Below are positions 19,310 to 30,542 of a stretch of 64,000 nucleotides of DNA, in pieces. Both the position numbers and the translations under genes were made by a program. The stretch comes from Nocardia sp. NRRL S-836 (lineage in GTDB: Bacteria > Actinomycetota > Actinomycetes > Mycobacteriales > Pseudonocardiaceae), in contig NZ_LGDY01000096.1 of the NCBI RefSeq assembly GCF_001279525.1, forward strand, positions 1 to 64,000. The letters run 5' to 3'. The first letter of the stretch is position 1; every line of letters begins with the position of its first letter. The notes below the pieces were generated by a model. It did no database searches. It saw only the letters and a program-made list of their open reading frames with translations, and was not told the origin of the DNA.

Positions 19310-20182
19310 CTAACCGGAGACCCTGCGGGCGGTCGCGAACCGCGGCCGTCCGGCCAGGTCGGCGTGGTCGGCGACGGCGGTCAGCACCCGCCGCGCCGCC
19401 AGCAGCGCCGGCACCGACTCGCCCTGCGTGTCGTCGTGCTCGATCCCGACGGACCCGCCCGGCCGCAGCCAGCGCGCGGCCGCCGACACGACGTGCCGGA
19501 TCACGTCCAGGCCGTCCGCGCCGGAGAACACCGCGTGGTGCGGGTCGTGCACGCCGACCTCGGGCTGCACCGGCGTTCCCTCCGGCACGTAGGGCGGGTT
19601 GCACACGACCAGGTCGACGCCACCGTCCAGATCGGACAGCAGCGACGGGTCCGTGGCGTCACCGTGGTGCAGCCGGATCGGCGTGTCCCCCGCCGCCACG
19701 CGCGCGTCGGCGTTGCGCCGGGTCCACGACAGCGCCTGCGGGTCCAGCTCCACCGCGTGCACCACCGCGTCCGGCCGGGCCGCCGCGATCGACAACGCCA
19801 GCGCGCCCGTGCCCGTGCAAAGGTCCACGACGACCGGTGCCGGCACCCCGGCCACGGCCTTGAGAGCCCACTCCATCAGCAGCTCGGTCTCCGGCCGCGG
19901 CACGAACACGCCGGGCCCGACCTCGACCGTGATCGTCCCCATCGGCGCCCAGCCGAGGATGTGCTGCAACGGGATCCGCGCCGCGCGCTGCCCGACCAGC
20001 TCGTGCAGCCGGTCGACCACGGGCGGGTCGACCAGCGGGATGAGCGGCAGCCGCCCGCGCTCCACACCGAGCACGTGCGCGACCAGGAGCTCCGCGTCCA
20101 CGCGCGGGCTGTCCACGCCCGCTTCGGCGAGGATCTTCGCCGCCTCGGCGACGACGGGGCGGAGCGGCTGCCGGTTCGACAT
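19310..20182 (-). CDS. prmC: Release factor glutamine methyltransferase
   Basis: Methylates the glutamine of the GGQ motif in RF1/RF2. The 290-residue product has an N-terminal helical domain, the SAM-binding motif VVDLCTGTGALALS and the catalytic NPPY in DLVVCNPPYVPEG. In mycobacteria this gene directly follows prfA and precedes sua5. Here lpd and a thioesterase gene separate it from prfA, and the secretion/TIR region separates it from sua5. Confidence 0.94.
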   Translation of the reverse strand: MSNRQPLRPVVAEAAKILAEAGVDSPRVDAELLVAHVLGVERGRLPLIPLVDPPVVDRLHELVGQRAARIPLQHILGWAPMGTITVEVGPGVFVPRPETELLMEWALKAVAGVPAPVVVDLCTGTGALALSIAAARPDAVVHAVELDPQALSWTRRNADARVAAGDTPIRLHHGDATDPSLLSDLDGGVDLVVCNPPYVPEGTPVQPEVGVHDPHHAVFSGADGLDVIRHVVSAAARWLRPGGSVGIEHDDTQGESVPALLAARRVLTAVADHADLAGRPRFATARRVSG

Positions 20183-20194
20183 CGACGAGCGACC

Positions 20195-21580
<1,386 letters not shown>

Positions 21581-21590
21581 GAGTCACACC

Positions 21591-22799
21591 CTAGGTCCCG
21601 AGCTGCTCCTGCAAGAACTCGACGGTCCTTTTCCAGGCGTCCGCGCGCGCGTGCGCGGTGGCCCGCGGAACACCACCACCCGAGAAGGTGACACCGGGCC
21701 CCGGATAGGTCACGTCGGTGGCCGGGCGGTGCGGCGGGCCCGCGATCAGGTGTCCTGCCTCGGGATACACGACGTGCTCGTACGGGAACGGGTGATCGTG
21801 GTCCTTCAGCCGGCGCAGGGCGACCTCGCTCAGCTCGGCCGACGGCCACCCGTCGTCGTGCCCGGACGAGATGAGCAACACACCGCCGGCGATGTTCTCG
21901 ACGGGGATCTCCGTGTCCTCCGGCACACCGTCGGACGTGTCGAAGGCGAGCCGCAACGGCACCGGTTCGTCGTTGACGATCCTCGCCCGCAGCTCGTCAC
22001 TGACGTCGTAGGGCAGGTACGGCAGCGGCTCGCCCTTGTACGTCCACGACGCCGCCTCGTACGAGAGCTTCTGCAGCAGGTTCGCGCCCGGACCGATGGC
22101 CTGGGTCACCACGCCGCTGCCGACGACGCTGACGACCGCTTTGACCTGCGGGAACGTGGCGCCGAGCAGCAACGCCAGCTCGCCGCCGCGGGAGCCGCCG
22201 ACCACACCGATGGCACCGGCCCGTTCGGACAGGTGGCCGATCGCCTCGCCGAAGTACTCCAGCGGGATGTCGACGAGGTGCTCCGGCAGGCCCTCCGCGC
22301 CGAAGTAGCCGAGCGCGAACGTCACGAACCCGTGCGCGGCCAGGAGCGCGGCGTCGGTCTCGTGCAGGCCGCCCTCGGAACCGCCCAGCACGATCACGCC
22401 GGGGAGCTCCCCCGCGTCGGCCTCCGGGGCGAACAGCGTGCCCACGAGGCCGTTCTCGCGGACCTCGACGCGTTCGACGCCCTCGGGGACGGTGAGCCGC
22501 TTGAGCTCCACCTCACCGGCGCCCTCGGCGGACAGGCACAGCGGGCCCGGCTTGCCGCCGGTGCGTTCCAGCGACCAGAACAGGCCCATCCGGTCGACAC
22601 CGCCGTAGGTGCCTTCCAGCGGCGCGTGCCGGGTGAGGTCCACGACACCGCGTTCGTCGGCCTGGAACACGCCGTGGGACGCGCGGTCGCCTGTGGACAG
22701 TTGCACGGTGACCTCGGCGCCGGGCGGTAGTCCGGTCACGACGACGTCCACCGGTTGGTCGAGGGGCGCTATCTGCGGATTCACCAGGATCTCAGCCAC
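21591..22799 (-). CDS. Acyl-CoA thioesterase / BAAT-like hydrolase
   Basis: A 402-residue two-domain protein. Residues 1-120 form an Ig-like thioester hydrolase N-domain (MAEILVNPQIAPL), and residues 125-400 form an alpha/beta hydrolase with the nucleophile elbow VGGSRGGELAL, an acid near SSGHDDGWPS and a histidine in PEAGHLI. This matches the bile-acid-CoA amino acid acyltransferase/acyl-CoA thioesterase family. The serine nucleophile points to thioesterase rather than acyltransferase chemistry (family knowledge). The actual acyl substrate is unknown. Confidence 0.85.
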   Translation of the reverse strand: MAEILVNPQIAPLDQPVDVVVTGLPPGAEVTVQLSTGDRASHGVFQADERGVVDLTRHAPLEGTYGGVDRMGLFWSLERTGGKPGPLCLSAEGAGEVELKRLTVPEGVERVEVRENGLVGTLFAPEADAGELPGVIVLGGSEGGLHETDAALLAAHGFVTFALGYFGAEGLPEHLVDIPLEYFGEAIGHLSERAGAIGVVGGSRGGELALLLGATFPQVKAVVSVVGSGVVTQAIGPGANLLQKLSYEAASWTYKGEPLPYLPYDVSDELRARIVNDEPVPLRLAFDTSDGVPEDTEIPVENIAGGVLLISSGHDDGWPSAELSEVALRRLKDHDHPFPYEHVVYPEAGHLIAGPPHRPATDVTYPGPGVTFSGGGVPRATAHARADAWKRTVEFLQEQLGT

Positions 22800-22821
22800 A
22801 ACGCGCCCCTCTCACGTCGGA

Positions 22822-23886
22822 TTACCGGCCTGCGAGCCGTTCCGCCCGGTCAGCGGCAGCCAGAGCGTCCACCACCGCGTCCAGGTCTCCGTCGAGCACC
22901 TGGTCCAGGTTATGCGCTTTGTACCCAACCCGGTGATCGGAGATGCGCGATTCGGGGAAGTTGTAGGTCCGCACCCGCTCGCTGCGGTCGACCGTCCGGA
23001 TCTGGGTGCGGCGGGCGTCGCTCTGCTCCTGCGCCTTCTGCTCCTCGTGCAGCGCGGCGAGGCGGGACTGCAGGACCTGCATCGCGCGGGCCTTGTTCTG
23101 CAGCTGGCTGCGCTCGTTCTGGCAGGAGACGACGATGCCGGTCGGCAGGTGCGTGATGCGGACCGCGGAGTCGGTGGTGTTGACCGACTGGCCGCCCTTG
23201 CCGCTCGACCGGTAGACGTCGATGCGCAGGTCCTTCTCGTCGATCTCGACCTCGGCGGTCTCCTCGGTCTCCGGGAAGACCAGGACGCCGGCCGCGGACG
23301 TGTGGATGCGGCCCTGGCTCTCGGTGACGGGCACGCGCTGCACGCGGTGCACGCCGCCCTCCCACTTCAGCCGGCTCCAGACGCCGTCCGGGGTGGTGGT
23401 CTTGGCCTTGATGGCCACCGTGACGTCCTTGAACCCGCCCAGGTCGGAGTCGGTGCCGTCGAGCATCTCGACCTTCCAGCCCTGGCGCTCGGCGTACCGC
23501 GTGTACATGCGTAGCAGGTCGCCCGCGAACAGGGCGCTCTCCTCGCCGCCCTCGCCGGACTTGATCTCCAGCAGCACGTCGTCGGCGTCGTGCGGGTCGC
23601 GCGGCAGCAGCAGCTCGGTCAGCTTCTCCTCCAGCCTGGGGAGCTGCTCCTCGATCTGCTTGGCCTCGTCGGCGAACGACTGGTCCTCGCTCGCGAGCTC
23701 CTTGGCGGCCCCCAGGTCGCTGCGGGCCTGCTCGATCTCACGGGCCGTCTTCACGATCGGGCCGAGCTGGGCGTAGCGCTTGCCGAGCTTGCGCGCCCCC
23801 GCCTGGTCAGCGTGCACGGAGGGGTCGGCGAGCTTCTTCTCCAGCTCGTCGTACTCGGCGAGCAGGCTGTCCAGCGACTGCGACAC
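22822..23886 (-). CDS. prfA: Peptide chain release factor 1
   Basis: Recognises UAA/UAG and triggers peptide release. The 354-residue protein has the anticodon-like PVT in [12 protein letters not shown], which marks RF1 rather than RF2, and the GGQ in [10 protein letters not shown], the target of PrmC in the same block. The C-terminal helix ([11 protein letters not shown]) is normal. It lies downstream of rpmE, with a hairpin between them. Confidence 0.96.
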   Translation of the reverse strand: MSQSLDSLLAEYDELEKKLADPSVHADQAGARKLGKRYAQLGPIVKTAREIEQARSDLGAAKELASEDQSFADEAKQIEEQLPRLEEKLTELLLPRDPHDADDVLLEIKSGEGGEESALFAGDLLRMYTRYAERQGWKVEMLDGTDSDLGGFKDVTVAIKAKTTTPDGVWSRLKWEGGVHRVQRVPVTESQGRIHTSAAGVLVFPETEETAEVEIDEKDLRIDVYRSSGKGGQSVNTTDSAVRITHLPTGIVVSCQNERSQLQNKARAMQVLQSRLAALHEEQKAQEQSDARRTQIRTVDRSERVRTYNFPESRISDHRVGYKAHNLDQVLDGDLDAVVDALAAADRAERLAGR

Positions 23887-23927
23887 GTTGTCAGGCTCCT
23901 GTTGCCTAGGGTGGTCCGGAAACGGCG

Positions 23928-23968
23928 ACGGCGCCTGCCCCGGCCCGCAGGCCGAGGTCAGGCGCCGT
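23928..23968 (-). terminator. Hairpin between rpmE and prfA
   Basis: Perfect 10-bp stem ACGGCGCCTG/CAGGCGCCGT with a 21-base loop, starting 9 bases past the rpmE stop and followed by a short T stretch on the minus strand. It may terminate rpmE transcripts or attenuate readthrough into prfA. Confidence 0.65.
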
Positions 23969-23976
23969 GAAAGCAG

Positions 23977-24189
23977 CTACTTGTTGCGCTTGCCGTAACG
24001 CTGCTCGAAGCGCGCCACGCGACCGCCGGTGTCCAGGATGCGCTGCTTGCCCGTGTAGAACGGGTGGCAGTTGGAGCACATCTCGACGCGAACCTCGGAC
24101 GCGGCGGTGGTGCTGCGCGTCGTGAAGCTGTTACCGCAGCTGCAGGTCACCTCGGTGACGGTGTACTCGGGGTGGATGCCAGTCTTCAA
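23977..24189 (-). CDS. rpmE: 50S ribosomal protein L31 (zinc-binding type)
   Basis: A 70-residue protein starting [14 protein letters not shown]. The zinc-binding cysteines are present (CSCG and [12 protein letters not shown]), so this is the zinc (C+) form rather than the Zur-controlled paralogue. It lies between rho and prfA as in other actinobacteria. Confidence 0.96.
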   Translation of the reverse strand: MKTGIHPEYTVTEVTCSCGNSFTTRSTTAASEVRVEMCSNCHPFYTGKQRILDTGGRVARFEQRYGKRNK

Positions 24190-24445
24190 GATCTTGTCCC
24201 TTTCAAGGATGGCCGCCGGGTCCCTGTTTCGATGACGGGTGAACCGGAGCCGGACTCGACCACTTAGTTTGCCAGACCGTTCAACACAGGCGTGAACGTG
24301 GTTGTTCCCGCAGGCCTGGGGCGGTGTCCGTGGTGGCTGAAGTCACAACCGCTCACCCCCGCCAGTACGCCGTTCGGCGCAAGGTGCCGCCGCTCGGCCG
24401 GATGCGACTCCATGTTGTTGGTCGCGTTCCATCAGACTGATAGCC

Positions 24446-24832
24446 GTGTTCTGCACCGCCGATCGGCAGATGAGCTGGCGCCTCTGGCTGGCCGTGCCGT
24501 TCCTGTTCTCCGCCGCCGTGCTCGGCCTCATGGGGTCGGCAGGGCTGGTCACGGCGTCGTACGCGACCGTGCCGCTGTCGCCCGTCGTGTCCGGGGCGGG
24601 AGTGGCGGTGGCGGCCGCCGTGTCGGCGGGCGTGCGGTGGCCGAAGGCCTGGCACCGGCACTGGGTGCGCTGGCCGTACCTCGCCGCGGTGCTGGCGTTC
24701 GGCGTGCTCGTCGGCGCACTGGAGGTACCCGCGCTGGTCACGGCCGTGCTGGGAGTGCCGGTGCTGCTGGGACTGGTGTTCCAGTGCCTGGTGCAGCAGG
24801 ACGAGAGCCGGTCCGCCTCCAACTGCCGCTGA
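24446..24832 (+). CDS. Small membrane protein of unknown function
   Basis: A 128-residue hydrophobic protein with four membrane segments (about residues 10-30, 38-58, 72-92 and 95-115). The listed start is a GTG; an ATG eight codons in (24470, MSWRLWLAV) is at least as likely. Neither has a strong ribosome binding site. It lies on the plus strand between the minus-strand genes rpmE and rho and ends before a strong bidirectional terminator, which favours a real transcript. No family recognised. Confidence 0.55.
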   Translation: MFCTADRQMSWRLWLAVPFLFSAAVLGLMGSAGLVTASYATVPLSPVVSGAGVAVAAAVSAGVRWPKAWHRHWVRWPYLAAVLAFGVLVGALEVPALVTAVLGVPVLLGLVFQCLVQQDESRSASNCR

Positions 24833-24872
24833 ACCACGACGTCCGGTCGTTCGGCATTCGAGTGAACAAGCT

Positions 24873-24909
24873 GAAAATGCCCCCGGTGACCTGCACCGGG
24901 GGCATTTTC
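24873..24909. terminator. Strong bidirectional terminator between the small membrane protein gene and rho
   Basis: Perfect 16-bp stem GAAAATGCCCCCGGTG/CACCGGGGGCATTTTC with a five-base loop. T-runs on both strands make it an intrinsic terminator for both converging genes. Confidence 0.9.
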
Positions 24910-24928
24910 ACGTGAAACCTGCGGGCGA

Positions 24929-27001
24929 TCAGTCCTGCTCGGCGCCCGGCGTCGTCTTCGCCACCTGCATCAGGAACTCGATGTTGGTGCGCGACTTGCG
25001 GAGCCGGTCGAGCAGCAGGTCGATGGCCTGCTGGCCGTCCAGCGCGTGCAGGACGCGGCGCAGCTTGTGCGTGACCGCCATCTCGTCCGGCGAGAGCAGC
25101 AGCTCTTCCTTGCGCGTACCCGACGAGTCGACGTCGACGGCCGGGAACGTGCGCTTGTCGGCGATCTTGCGGTCGAGCTTGAGCTCGGCGTTGCCGGTGC
25201 CCTTGAACTCCTCGAAGATCACCGAGTCGCCGGCGGAGCCGGTCTCGACCAGCGCGGTCGCGATGACGGTCAGCGAGCCGCCGCCCTCGATGTTGCGCGC
25301 CGCGCCGAGGAAGCGCTTCGGCGGGTAGAGCGCCGTGGAGTCGACACCACCGGACAGGATGCGACCGGAGGCCGGGGCCGCCAGGTTGTACGCACGGCCC
25401 AGACGGGTGATCGAGTCCAGCAGCACGACCACGTCGTGGCCCATCTCCACCAGTCGCTTCGCACGCTCGATGGCGAGCTCGGAGATGGTGGTGTGGTCCG
25501 ACGGCGGGCGGTCGAAGGTCGAGGCGATGACCTCGCCCTTCACCGAGCGCTGCATGTCGGTGACCTCTTCAGGGCGCTCGTCGACCAGAACGACCATGAG
25601 GTGGCACTCGGGGTTGTTCGTGGTGATGGCGTTCGCGATCGACTGCAGCACCGAGGTCTTACCGGCCTTGGGCGGCGACACGACCAGCGCGCGCTGGCCC
25701 TTGCCGATCGGCATCACCAGGTCGATGACGCGGGTGGTGAGGATGTGCGGCTCGGTCTCCAGGCGCAGACGCTCGTTCGGGTAGAGCGGCGTCAGCTTGG
25801 TGAAGTCCGGGCGGTTGCGCGCCTCGTCCGGGTCCAGGCCGTTGATCTTGTCGACGCGGACCAGCGGGTTGAACTTCTGGCGCTGCTGCTCACCGTCACG
25901 CGGCTGGCGGACGGCGCCGGTGATCGCGTCACCGCGGCGCAGACCGTACTTGCGCACCAGCGACAGCGACACGTAGACGTCGTTCGAGCCGGCCAGGTAG
26001 CCCGACGTGCGGACGAACGCGTAGTTCTCCAGCACGTCCAGGATGCCCGCGACGGGGAGCAGGACGTCGTCGTCGCGCACCTCGGTCTCGCGGTCGGGAC
26101 GCTCGCCGCCCTCGCCACGGCCACCGCGGCGGCGACGGTCGCGGAACCGGCCACGACGGCCGCCGTCCTCGTCGTCGGGCTGCTGGTTGCCCTGGCGATC
26201 GCGGTCACGACCCCGGTCGCCGCGGTCACCGCGGTCGCCCCGGTCGGAACGCTCACGGCGCTCGCCGCGCTCCTGGCGGTCACCGCGCTCGGAACGCTCG
26301 CCACGGTCGGAACGCTCGCTGCGCTCCGCACGCTCGGGACGTTCGCCGCGGTCAGCCCGCTCACCACGGTCAGCCCGCTCGGAACGGTCAGCACGCTCAC
26401 CACGGTCGGTCCGCTCGCCGCGGTCGGAACGCTCGGAGCGCTCGCCACGGTCAGCACGCTCGGGCCGGTCAGCCCGCTCGGAACGCTCGACGCGCTCCTG
26501 CGGCTGCTGCTGGCCCTCGCCCGCCTCGGCGTTGCCACCACCGCGGCCGGACCGGCGGCGGCGGTTGCCACGGCGACCGCCCTCCTCGGAGTTGCGGCCC
26601 CCGTCCTCGGCCCCAGCGTCGGCGGCGGCGGGCTTCTCGGCCACGTCGAGCTGCTGCTGAACAGGCTTTTCCGCGGGCTTCTCGACCACCGGCTGCTCCG
26701 CGACGGGAGCCGGCTTCTCAGCGGCCTGCTTGGGGGCCCGCGCCGGCTTCTCGGCCTTCGCGGGGGCGCCGGAGCCCTGCTTCTCCTTGATGGCCGCGAT
26801 CAGGTCTCCCTTGCGCAGGCCAGCGGTTCCGGTGATGCCCAGCTGCCCGGCGAGCTCACGCAGCTCAGCGAGGACCATGCCGGACAGACCCGCGCGGCGG
26901 CGCGGCGTCGTGCCGTTCGAAGGGGTGGACAGAGCGGTCTCCTCGGCTCCAGAACCAGAAGCAGCTGCGACATCGCTGCTCAGCAAATCGGTGTTGCTCA
27001 C
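24929..27001 (-). CDS. rho: Transcription termination factor Rho with long charged insert
   Basis: Hexameric RNA helicase that ends transcription. At 690 residues it is far longer than E. coli Rho (419). The core (from about residue 300) has the RNA-binding cold-shock-like fold, Walker A in PPKAGKTSVL and the RLGRAYNLAAP segment. The N-terminus has the Rho-N helix bundle (SGMVLAELRELAGQLG), a Lys/Ala/Pro linker, then about 130 residues of Arg/Asp/Glu/Ser/Gly repeats of the type ERADRGERSE (about residues 165-295). Such inserts are typical of high-GC actinobacterial Rho and bind RNA (family knowledge). Confidence 0.95.
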   Translation of the reverse strand: MSNTDLLSSDVAAASGSGAEETALSTPSNGTTPRRRAGLSGMVLAELRELAGQLGITGTAGLRKGDLIAAIKEKQGSGAPAKAEKPARAPKQAAEKPAPVAEQPVVEKPAEKPVQQQLDVAEKPAAADAGAEDGGRNSEEGGRRGNRRRRSGRGGGNAEAGEGQQQPQERVERSERADRPERADRGERSERSDRGERTDRGERADRSERADRGERADRGERPERAERSERSDRGERSERGDRQERGERRERSDRGDRGDRGDRGRDRDRQGNQQPDDEDGGRRGRFRDRRRRGGRGEGGERPDRETEVRDDDVLLPVAGILDVLENYAFVRTSGYLAGSNDVYVSLSLVRKYGLRRGDAITGAVRQPRDGEQQRQKFNPLVRVDKINGLDPDEARNRPDFTKLTPLYPNERLRLETEPHILTTRVIDLVMPIGKGQRALVVSPPKAGKTSVLQSIANAITTNNPECHLMVVLVDERPEEVTDMQRSVKGEVIASTFDRPPSDHTTISELAIERAKRLVEMGHDVVVLLDSITRLGRAYNLAAPASGRILSGGVDSTALYPPKRFLGAARNIEGGGSLTVIATALVETGSAGDSVIFEEFKGTGNAELKLDRKIADKRTFPAVDVDSSGTRKEELLLSPDEMAVTHKLRRVLHALDGQQAIDLLLDRLRKSRTNIEFLMQVAKTTPGAEQD

Positions 27002-27322
27002 ACATGTCCTTCCTGACCAGGCCCCGCCTCCTACGCGGCCCAGCGGACCCGTCTTCCCGCTTCAACTGGGGAACGACGGTCAGTCCGATGCAGACGGAAG
27101 CACACACCGCTTCCGGCAAGCACGGGACTTTTGTCAGGTCACACGGCGATCGGGTGCCTCTTTTGCGTCCGCCCCGCCCGCACGGCACAGAGCCGGAACA
27201 CAAAAGGATTGCGACCCGGAACGAATGTCCGGGCGCGACACCGGCGCCCGTGCGCTCGGTGACTGATCGCCCCCGAGGGTAGACGCCGGTTCTCCTGCAT
27301 GCAACAACCGGGGTCGGGCGTG
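27002..27322 (-). other. rho leader region and thrB-rho gap
   Basis: No gene found. On the minus strand, right after the thrB stop, a weak 6-bp hairpin CCGGTT/AACCGG (27286-27311) may end the thr operon. The remaining 280 bases form the rho leader. Rho often regulates itself through a long untranslated leader; I see no conserved element that shows this here. Confidence 0.4.
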
Positions 27323-28168
27323 TCAGTCCAATGGACGAACACGTACGCCGGCGGCGTCGACGTCGAGTCTCCGCACGTCGAAGCCGTGCACGTCCACCTC
27401 GTCCGGAACGTCCCCGAACGCGATCACGGTGGGTCCCGCTCCGGACACGCAGGCGGGAACCCCGAGCTTGCGGAGATCGTTGATCACTCGAACGGTGTCG
27501 GGCCACGCGGGCTCGCGGTAGTTCTGGTGGAGGCGATCCTCAGTAGCGGCAAGGAGAACCGACGGGTCCGAGGTCAGGGCGTGCACCGCCAGGGCGGCCC
27601 GCCCGGCGGCGTGCGCGGCGTCGGCGTGCGGCACCTCGGCCGGAAGCAGGCCGCGGGTGGTCTTGGTGGACGACTCCTGCGACGGGACCAGCACGACCGG
27701 GCGCACCCGTGCGTCAGCGGCCATCCGGACCGCCCGGTACCGCTCCCCCTCCGACCACGCGACGACCACACCGCCGTAGAGGGCGGCGGCGGCGTTGTCC
27801 GCGTGGCCCTCGAACTCGGCGGCGATTTGCAACGCGTCCGTGTCCAACTCGCGACCCGTGAGGGTGAACCCGGCTGCGACACCCGCCACGATCGCGGCGG
27901 CCGAAGAGCCGAGCCCGCGTGCGTGCGGAATCACGTTGTGGCACTTCAGAGCGAGCCCACCGGAGTAGCCGGCGGCACGGACGGCCCGCACGACGAGGTG
28001 TGACTCGTCGAGCGGGACCTCACCCGATCCGGCGCCCTCGACCGTGACCGAGAGGCCCTCGGCGACGGCGACCTCGACCTCGTCGTACAACCCGAGTGCC
28101 ATGCCCAGCGCGTCGAACCCCGAACCGAGGTTCGCGGTCGACGCGGGGACGGTGACGACGAACCTCAC
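27323..28168 (-). CDS. thrB: Homoserine kinase
   Basis: Phosphorylates homoserine for threonine synthesis; a GHMP kinase. With the GTG start at 28168 the 281-residue product begins [15 protein letters not shown]. The ATP-binding GHMP motif is [16 protein letters not shown], and the C-terminal glycine-rich motif is [13 protein letters not shown]. The GTG overlaps the thrC stop (GTGA), so the pair is coupled. Longer in-frame starts would run into thrC and are less likely. Confidence 0.94.
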   Translation of the reverse strand: MRFVVTVPASTANLGSGFDALGMALGLYDEVEVAVAEGLSVTVEGAGSGEVPLDESHLVVRAVRAAGYSGGLALKCHNVIPHARGLGSSAAAIVAGVAAGFTLTGRELDTDALQIAAEFEGHADNAAAALYGGVVVAWSEGERYRAVRMAADARVRPVVLVPSQESSTKTTRGLLPAEVPHADAAHAAGRAALAVHALTSDPSVLLAATEDRLHQNYREPAWPDTVRVINDLRKLGVPACVSGAGPTVIAFGDVPDEVDVHGFDVRRLDVDAAGVRVRPLD

Positions 28169-29220
28169 GCGAGCTCCAGCGCGTGTGCCACGGCGCCGGG
28201 GTCGACCGGCACCGGCTCGACCTCGGTGGTGCCGAGCAGCGCGGTGTCGGGGTCCTTCAGACCGTGTCCGGTGACGGTGCACACAACCGTCGAGCCCTGG
28301 GGCAGCCGGCCGTCCCGCGCGGTCTGCAGCAGACCCGCGATGGACGCCGCGGACGCGGGCTCCACGAAGATGCCCTCCGACGACGCCAGCAGCCGGTAGG
28401 CCTCGAGGATCTGCTCGTCGGTGACCGCGTCGATCAGGCCGCCGGACTCGTCACGGGCGTTGACCGCACCGGTCCACGAGGCGGGGCTGCCGATCCGGAT
28501 GGCGGTCGCGATGGTCTCCGGGTTCGGCACCGGCTGACCGGACACGAGCGGCGCGGCACCGGCGGCCTGGAACCCGAACATGCGGGGCAGGCCCCGGTCG
28601 TAGGACGTGTAGCCCTTCCAGTACGCGGTGATGTTGCCCGCGTTGCCGACCGGCAGGCAGTGCACGTCCGGCGCCCGGCCGAGCACGTCGCAGACCTCCC
28701 ACGCGGCGGTCTGCTGCCCGACCAGCCGCACCGGGTTGACCGAGTTGACCAGGGTGACCGGGTACTCGGCCGCGGTCTTCGACGCGAGCTCCAGGCAGTC
28801 GTCGAAGTTGCCGTCGATCTGCAGGATCTTCGCGCCGTGCATCACGGCCTGCGCGAGCTTGCCCATCGCGATCTTGCCGCTGGGCACCAGCACCGCCGCC
28901 GTCAGACCGGCCTTGGCCGCGTAGGCGGCCGCGGAGGCCGACGTGTTGCCGGTCGAGGCGCAGATGACCGCCTTCAGTCCGGAGGCGAGCGCGTAGGTCA
29001 TGGCCACGGTCATGCCGCGGTCCTTGAACGAGCCGGTCGGGTTCGCGCCCTCGACCTTGACCCACACGTCCGACCCGGTCGTCGCGGACAGCCGCTGGGC
29101 GTGCACCAGCGGCGTGCCGCCCTCGTGCAGCGTGACGACCTCCGCGCCCTCCGGGATCTCGATGCGGTCCCGGTAGGCGTTGATGAGTCCGGGCCAGCCT
29201 GCTCTGACAGCGCTCATCAC
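28165..29220 (-). CDS. thrC: Threonine synthase
   Basis: PLP enzyme converting O-phosphohomoserine to threonine. The 351-residue product has the PLP lysine in [12 protein letters not shown] and the phosphate-binding loop [12 protein letters not shown]; the length is that of the shorter, class-II-type family common in actinobacteria. The start overlaps the hom stop by four bases and the stop overlaps thrB, making hom-thrC-thrB a tightly coupled operon. Confidence 0.95.
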   Translation of the reverse strand: MMSAVRAGWPGLINAYRDRIEIPEGAEVVTLHEGGTPLVHAQRLSATTGSDVWVKVEGANPTGSFKDRGMTVAMTYALASGLKAVICASTGNTSASAAAYAAKAGLTAAVLVPSGKIAMGKLAQAVMHGAKILQIDGNFDDCLELASKTAAEYPVTLVNSVNPVRLVGQQTAAWEVCDVLGRAPDVHCLPVGNAGNITAYWKGYTSYDRGLPRMFGFQAAGAAPLVSGQPVPNPETIATAIRIGSPASWTGAVNARDESGGLIDAVTDEQILEAYRLLASSEGIFVEPASAASIAGLLQTARDGRLPQGSTVVCTVTGHGLKDPDTALLGTTEVEPVPVDPGAVAHALELA

Positions 29221-30539
29221 TCTTCGCCCTCCACCCTCATGACGCTGACGACGTCCCGCACCACGGGGAGGCCACCGACTTTGTCCACAGTGGACCGCAG
29301 CGCGGCGTCGGTCGCCGCGTGCGTGACGATCACCAGGCTGGCGTCCTCGGTGCGACCCTCCTGGCGCACCGCGGCGATGCTCACGTCGTGCTCGGCGAAG
29401 ACGGCGGCGACCTGCGACAGGACACCGGCCTTGTCCGCCACGTCGAGGCTGATGTGGTAGCGGGTGGGCGTGTTGCCCATCGGCTGCGCGGGCAGCGCCG
29501 CGTAGGCCGACTCGCGCGGACCACGCCCGCTCGCGACCTTGTTGCGCGCCACGGCGACCAGGTCGCCCAGCACCGCGCTCGCCGTCGGGGCGCCACCGGC
29601 GCCCTGCCCGTAGAACATCATCTCCCCCGCCGCGTCGGCCTCGACGAACACCGCGTTGAACGCACCGTTCACACTCGCCAGCGGATGCGTCCTGGGGATC
29701 ATGGCCGGGTGCACTCGAACGGCGACTGACTCCTGACCGGACGGGCTCACGACCCGTTCGCAGATCGCGAGCAGCTTCACCGTGCGGCCCAGGCCCTTCG
29801 CCGCCGCGATGTCGGCGGCACTGACCTGGCGGATGCCCTCGCGGTACACGTCCGCGGCCGTCACCCGCGTGTGGAACGCGAGCGACGCGAGGATCGCGGC
29901 CTTCGACGCGGCGTCGAAGCCGTCCACGTCGGCGGTCGGGTCGGCCTCGGCGTACCCCAGCCGCGAGGCCTCCTCCAGCGTCTCGGCGTAGCCGGCGCCG
30001 GTGGCATCCATCGCGGACAGGATGAAGTTCGTGGTGCCGTTGACGATGCCCATCACGCGCGTGATCCGGTCGCCGGCGAGGGACTCCCGCAGCGGGCGCA
30101 GCAACGGGATCGCACCGGCGACGGCCGCCTCGAAGTAGAGGTCGGCACCGGAGCCGTCCGCCGCCTCGAACAGGTCGGAACCGTGCTCGGCCAGCAGCGC
30201 CTTGTTCGCCGTCACGACGGACTTGCCGTTGTGCAGCGCCTCCAGCAGCAGCCCGCGCGTGGGGTCGATGCCCCCGATGACCTCGACGACCACGTCCACG
30301 TCGTCGGACTTCACCAGCGCGGACGCGTCCGTCGTGAGCAGGTGCTCCGGCACCTCGCGGTGCTTGTTCGGCCTGCGCACCGCGATCCCGGCGAGCTCGA
30401 TCGGCGCACCGATGCGGGCCGCGAGGTCACCGGCCTGGTCCGTCAGCAGCCGGACCACCTCCGTGCCCACCGTGCCGCACCCGAGCAGCGCCACCCGGAT
30501 GGGTGTGGGCTTGCCTCCGGCTGATTCCTTGGCGAGCAC
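29217..30539 (-). CDS. hom: Homoserine dehydrogenase
   Basis: NAD(P)-dependent reduction of aspartate semialdehyde to homoserine. The 440-residue product has the Rossmann motif [14 protein letters not shown], the catalytic region [12 protein letters not shown] with the downstream [13 protein letters not shown], and a C-terminal ACT domain (about residues 355-435, starting [13 protein letters not shown]) for threonine feedback. It follows lysA by three bases. Confidence 0.96.
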   Translation of the reverse strand: MLAKESAGGKPTPIRVALLGCGTVGTEVVRLLTDQAGDLAARIGAPIELAGIAVRRPNKHREVPEHLLTTDASALVKSDDVDVVVEVIGGIDPTRGLLLEALHNGKSVVTANKALLAEHGSDLFEAADGSGADLYFEAAVAGAIPLLRPLRESLAGDRITRVMGIVNGTTNFILSAMDATGAGYAETLEEASRLGYAEADPTADVDGFDAASKAAILASLAFHTRVTAADVYREGIRQVSAADIAAAKGLGRTVKLLAICERVVSPSGQESVAVRVHPAMIPRTHPLASVNGAFNAVFVEADAAGEMMFYGQGAGGAPTASAVLGDLVAVARNKVASGRGPRESAYAALPAQPMGNTPTRYHISLDVADKAGVLSQVAAVFAEHDVSIAAVRQEGRTEDASLVIVTHAATDAALRSTVDKVGGLPVVRDVVSVMRVEGEE

Positions 30540-30542
30540 CGT

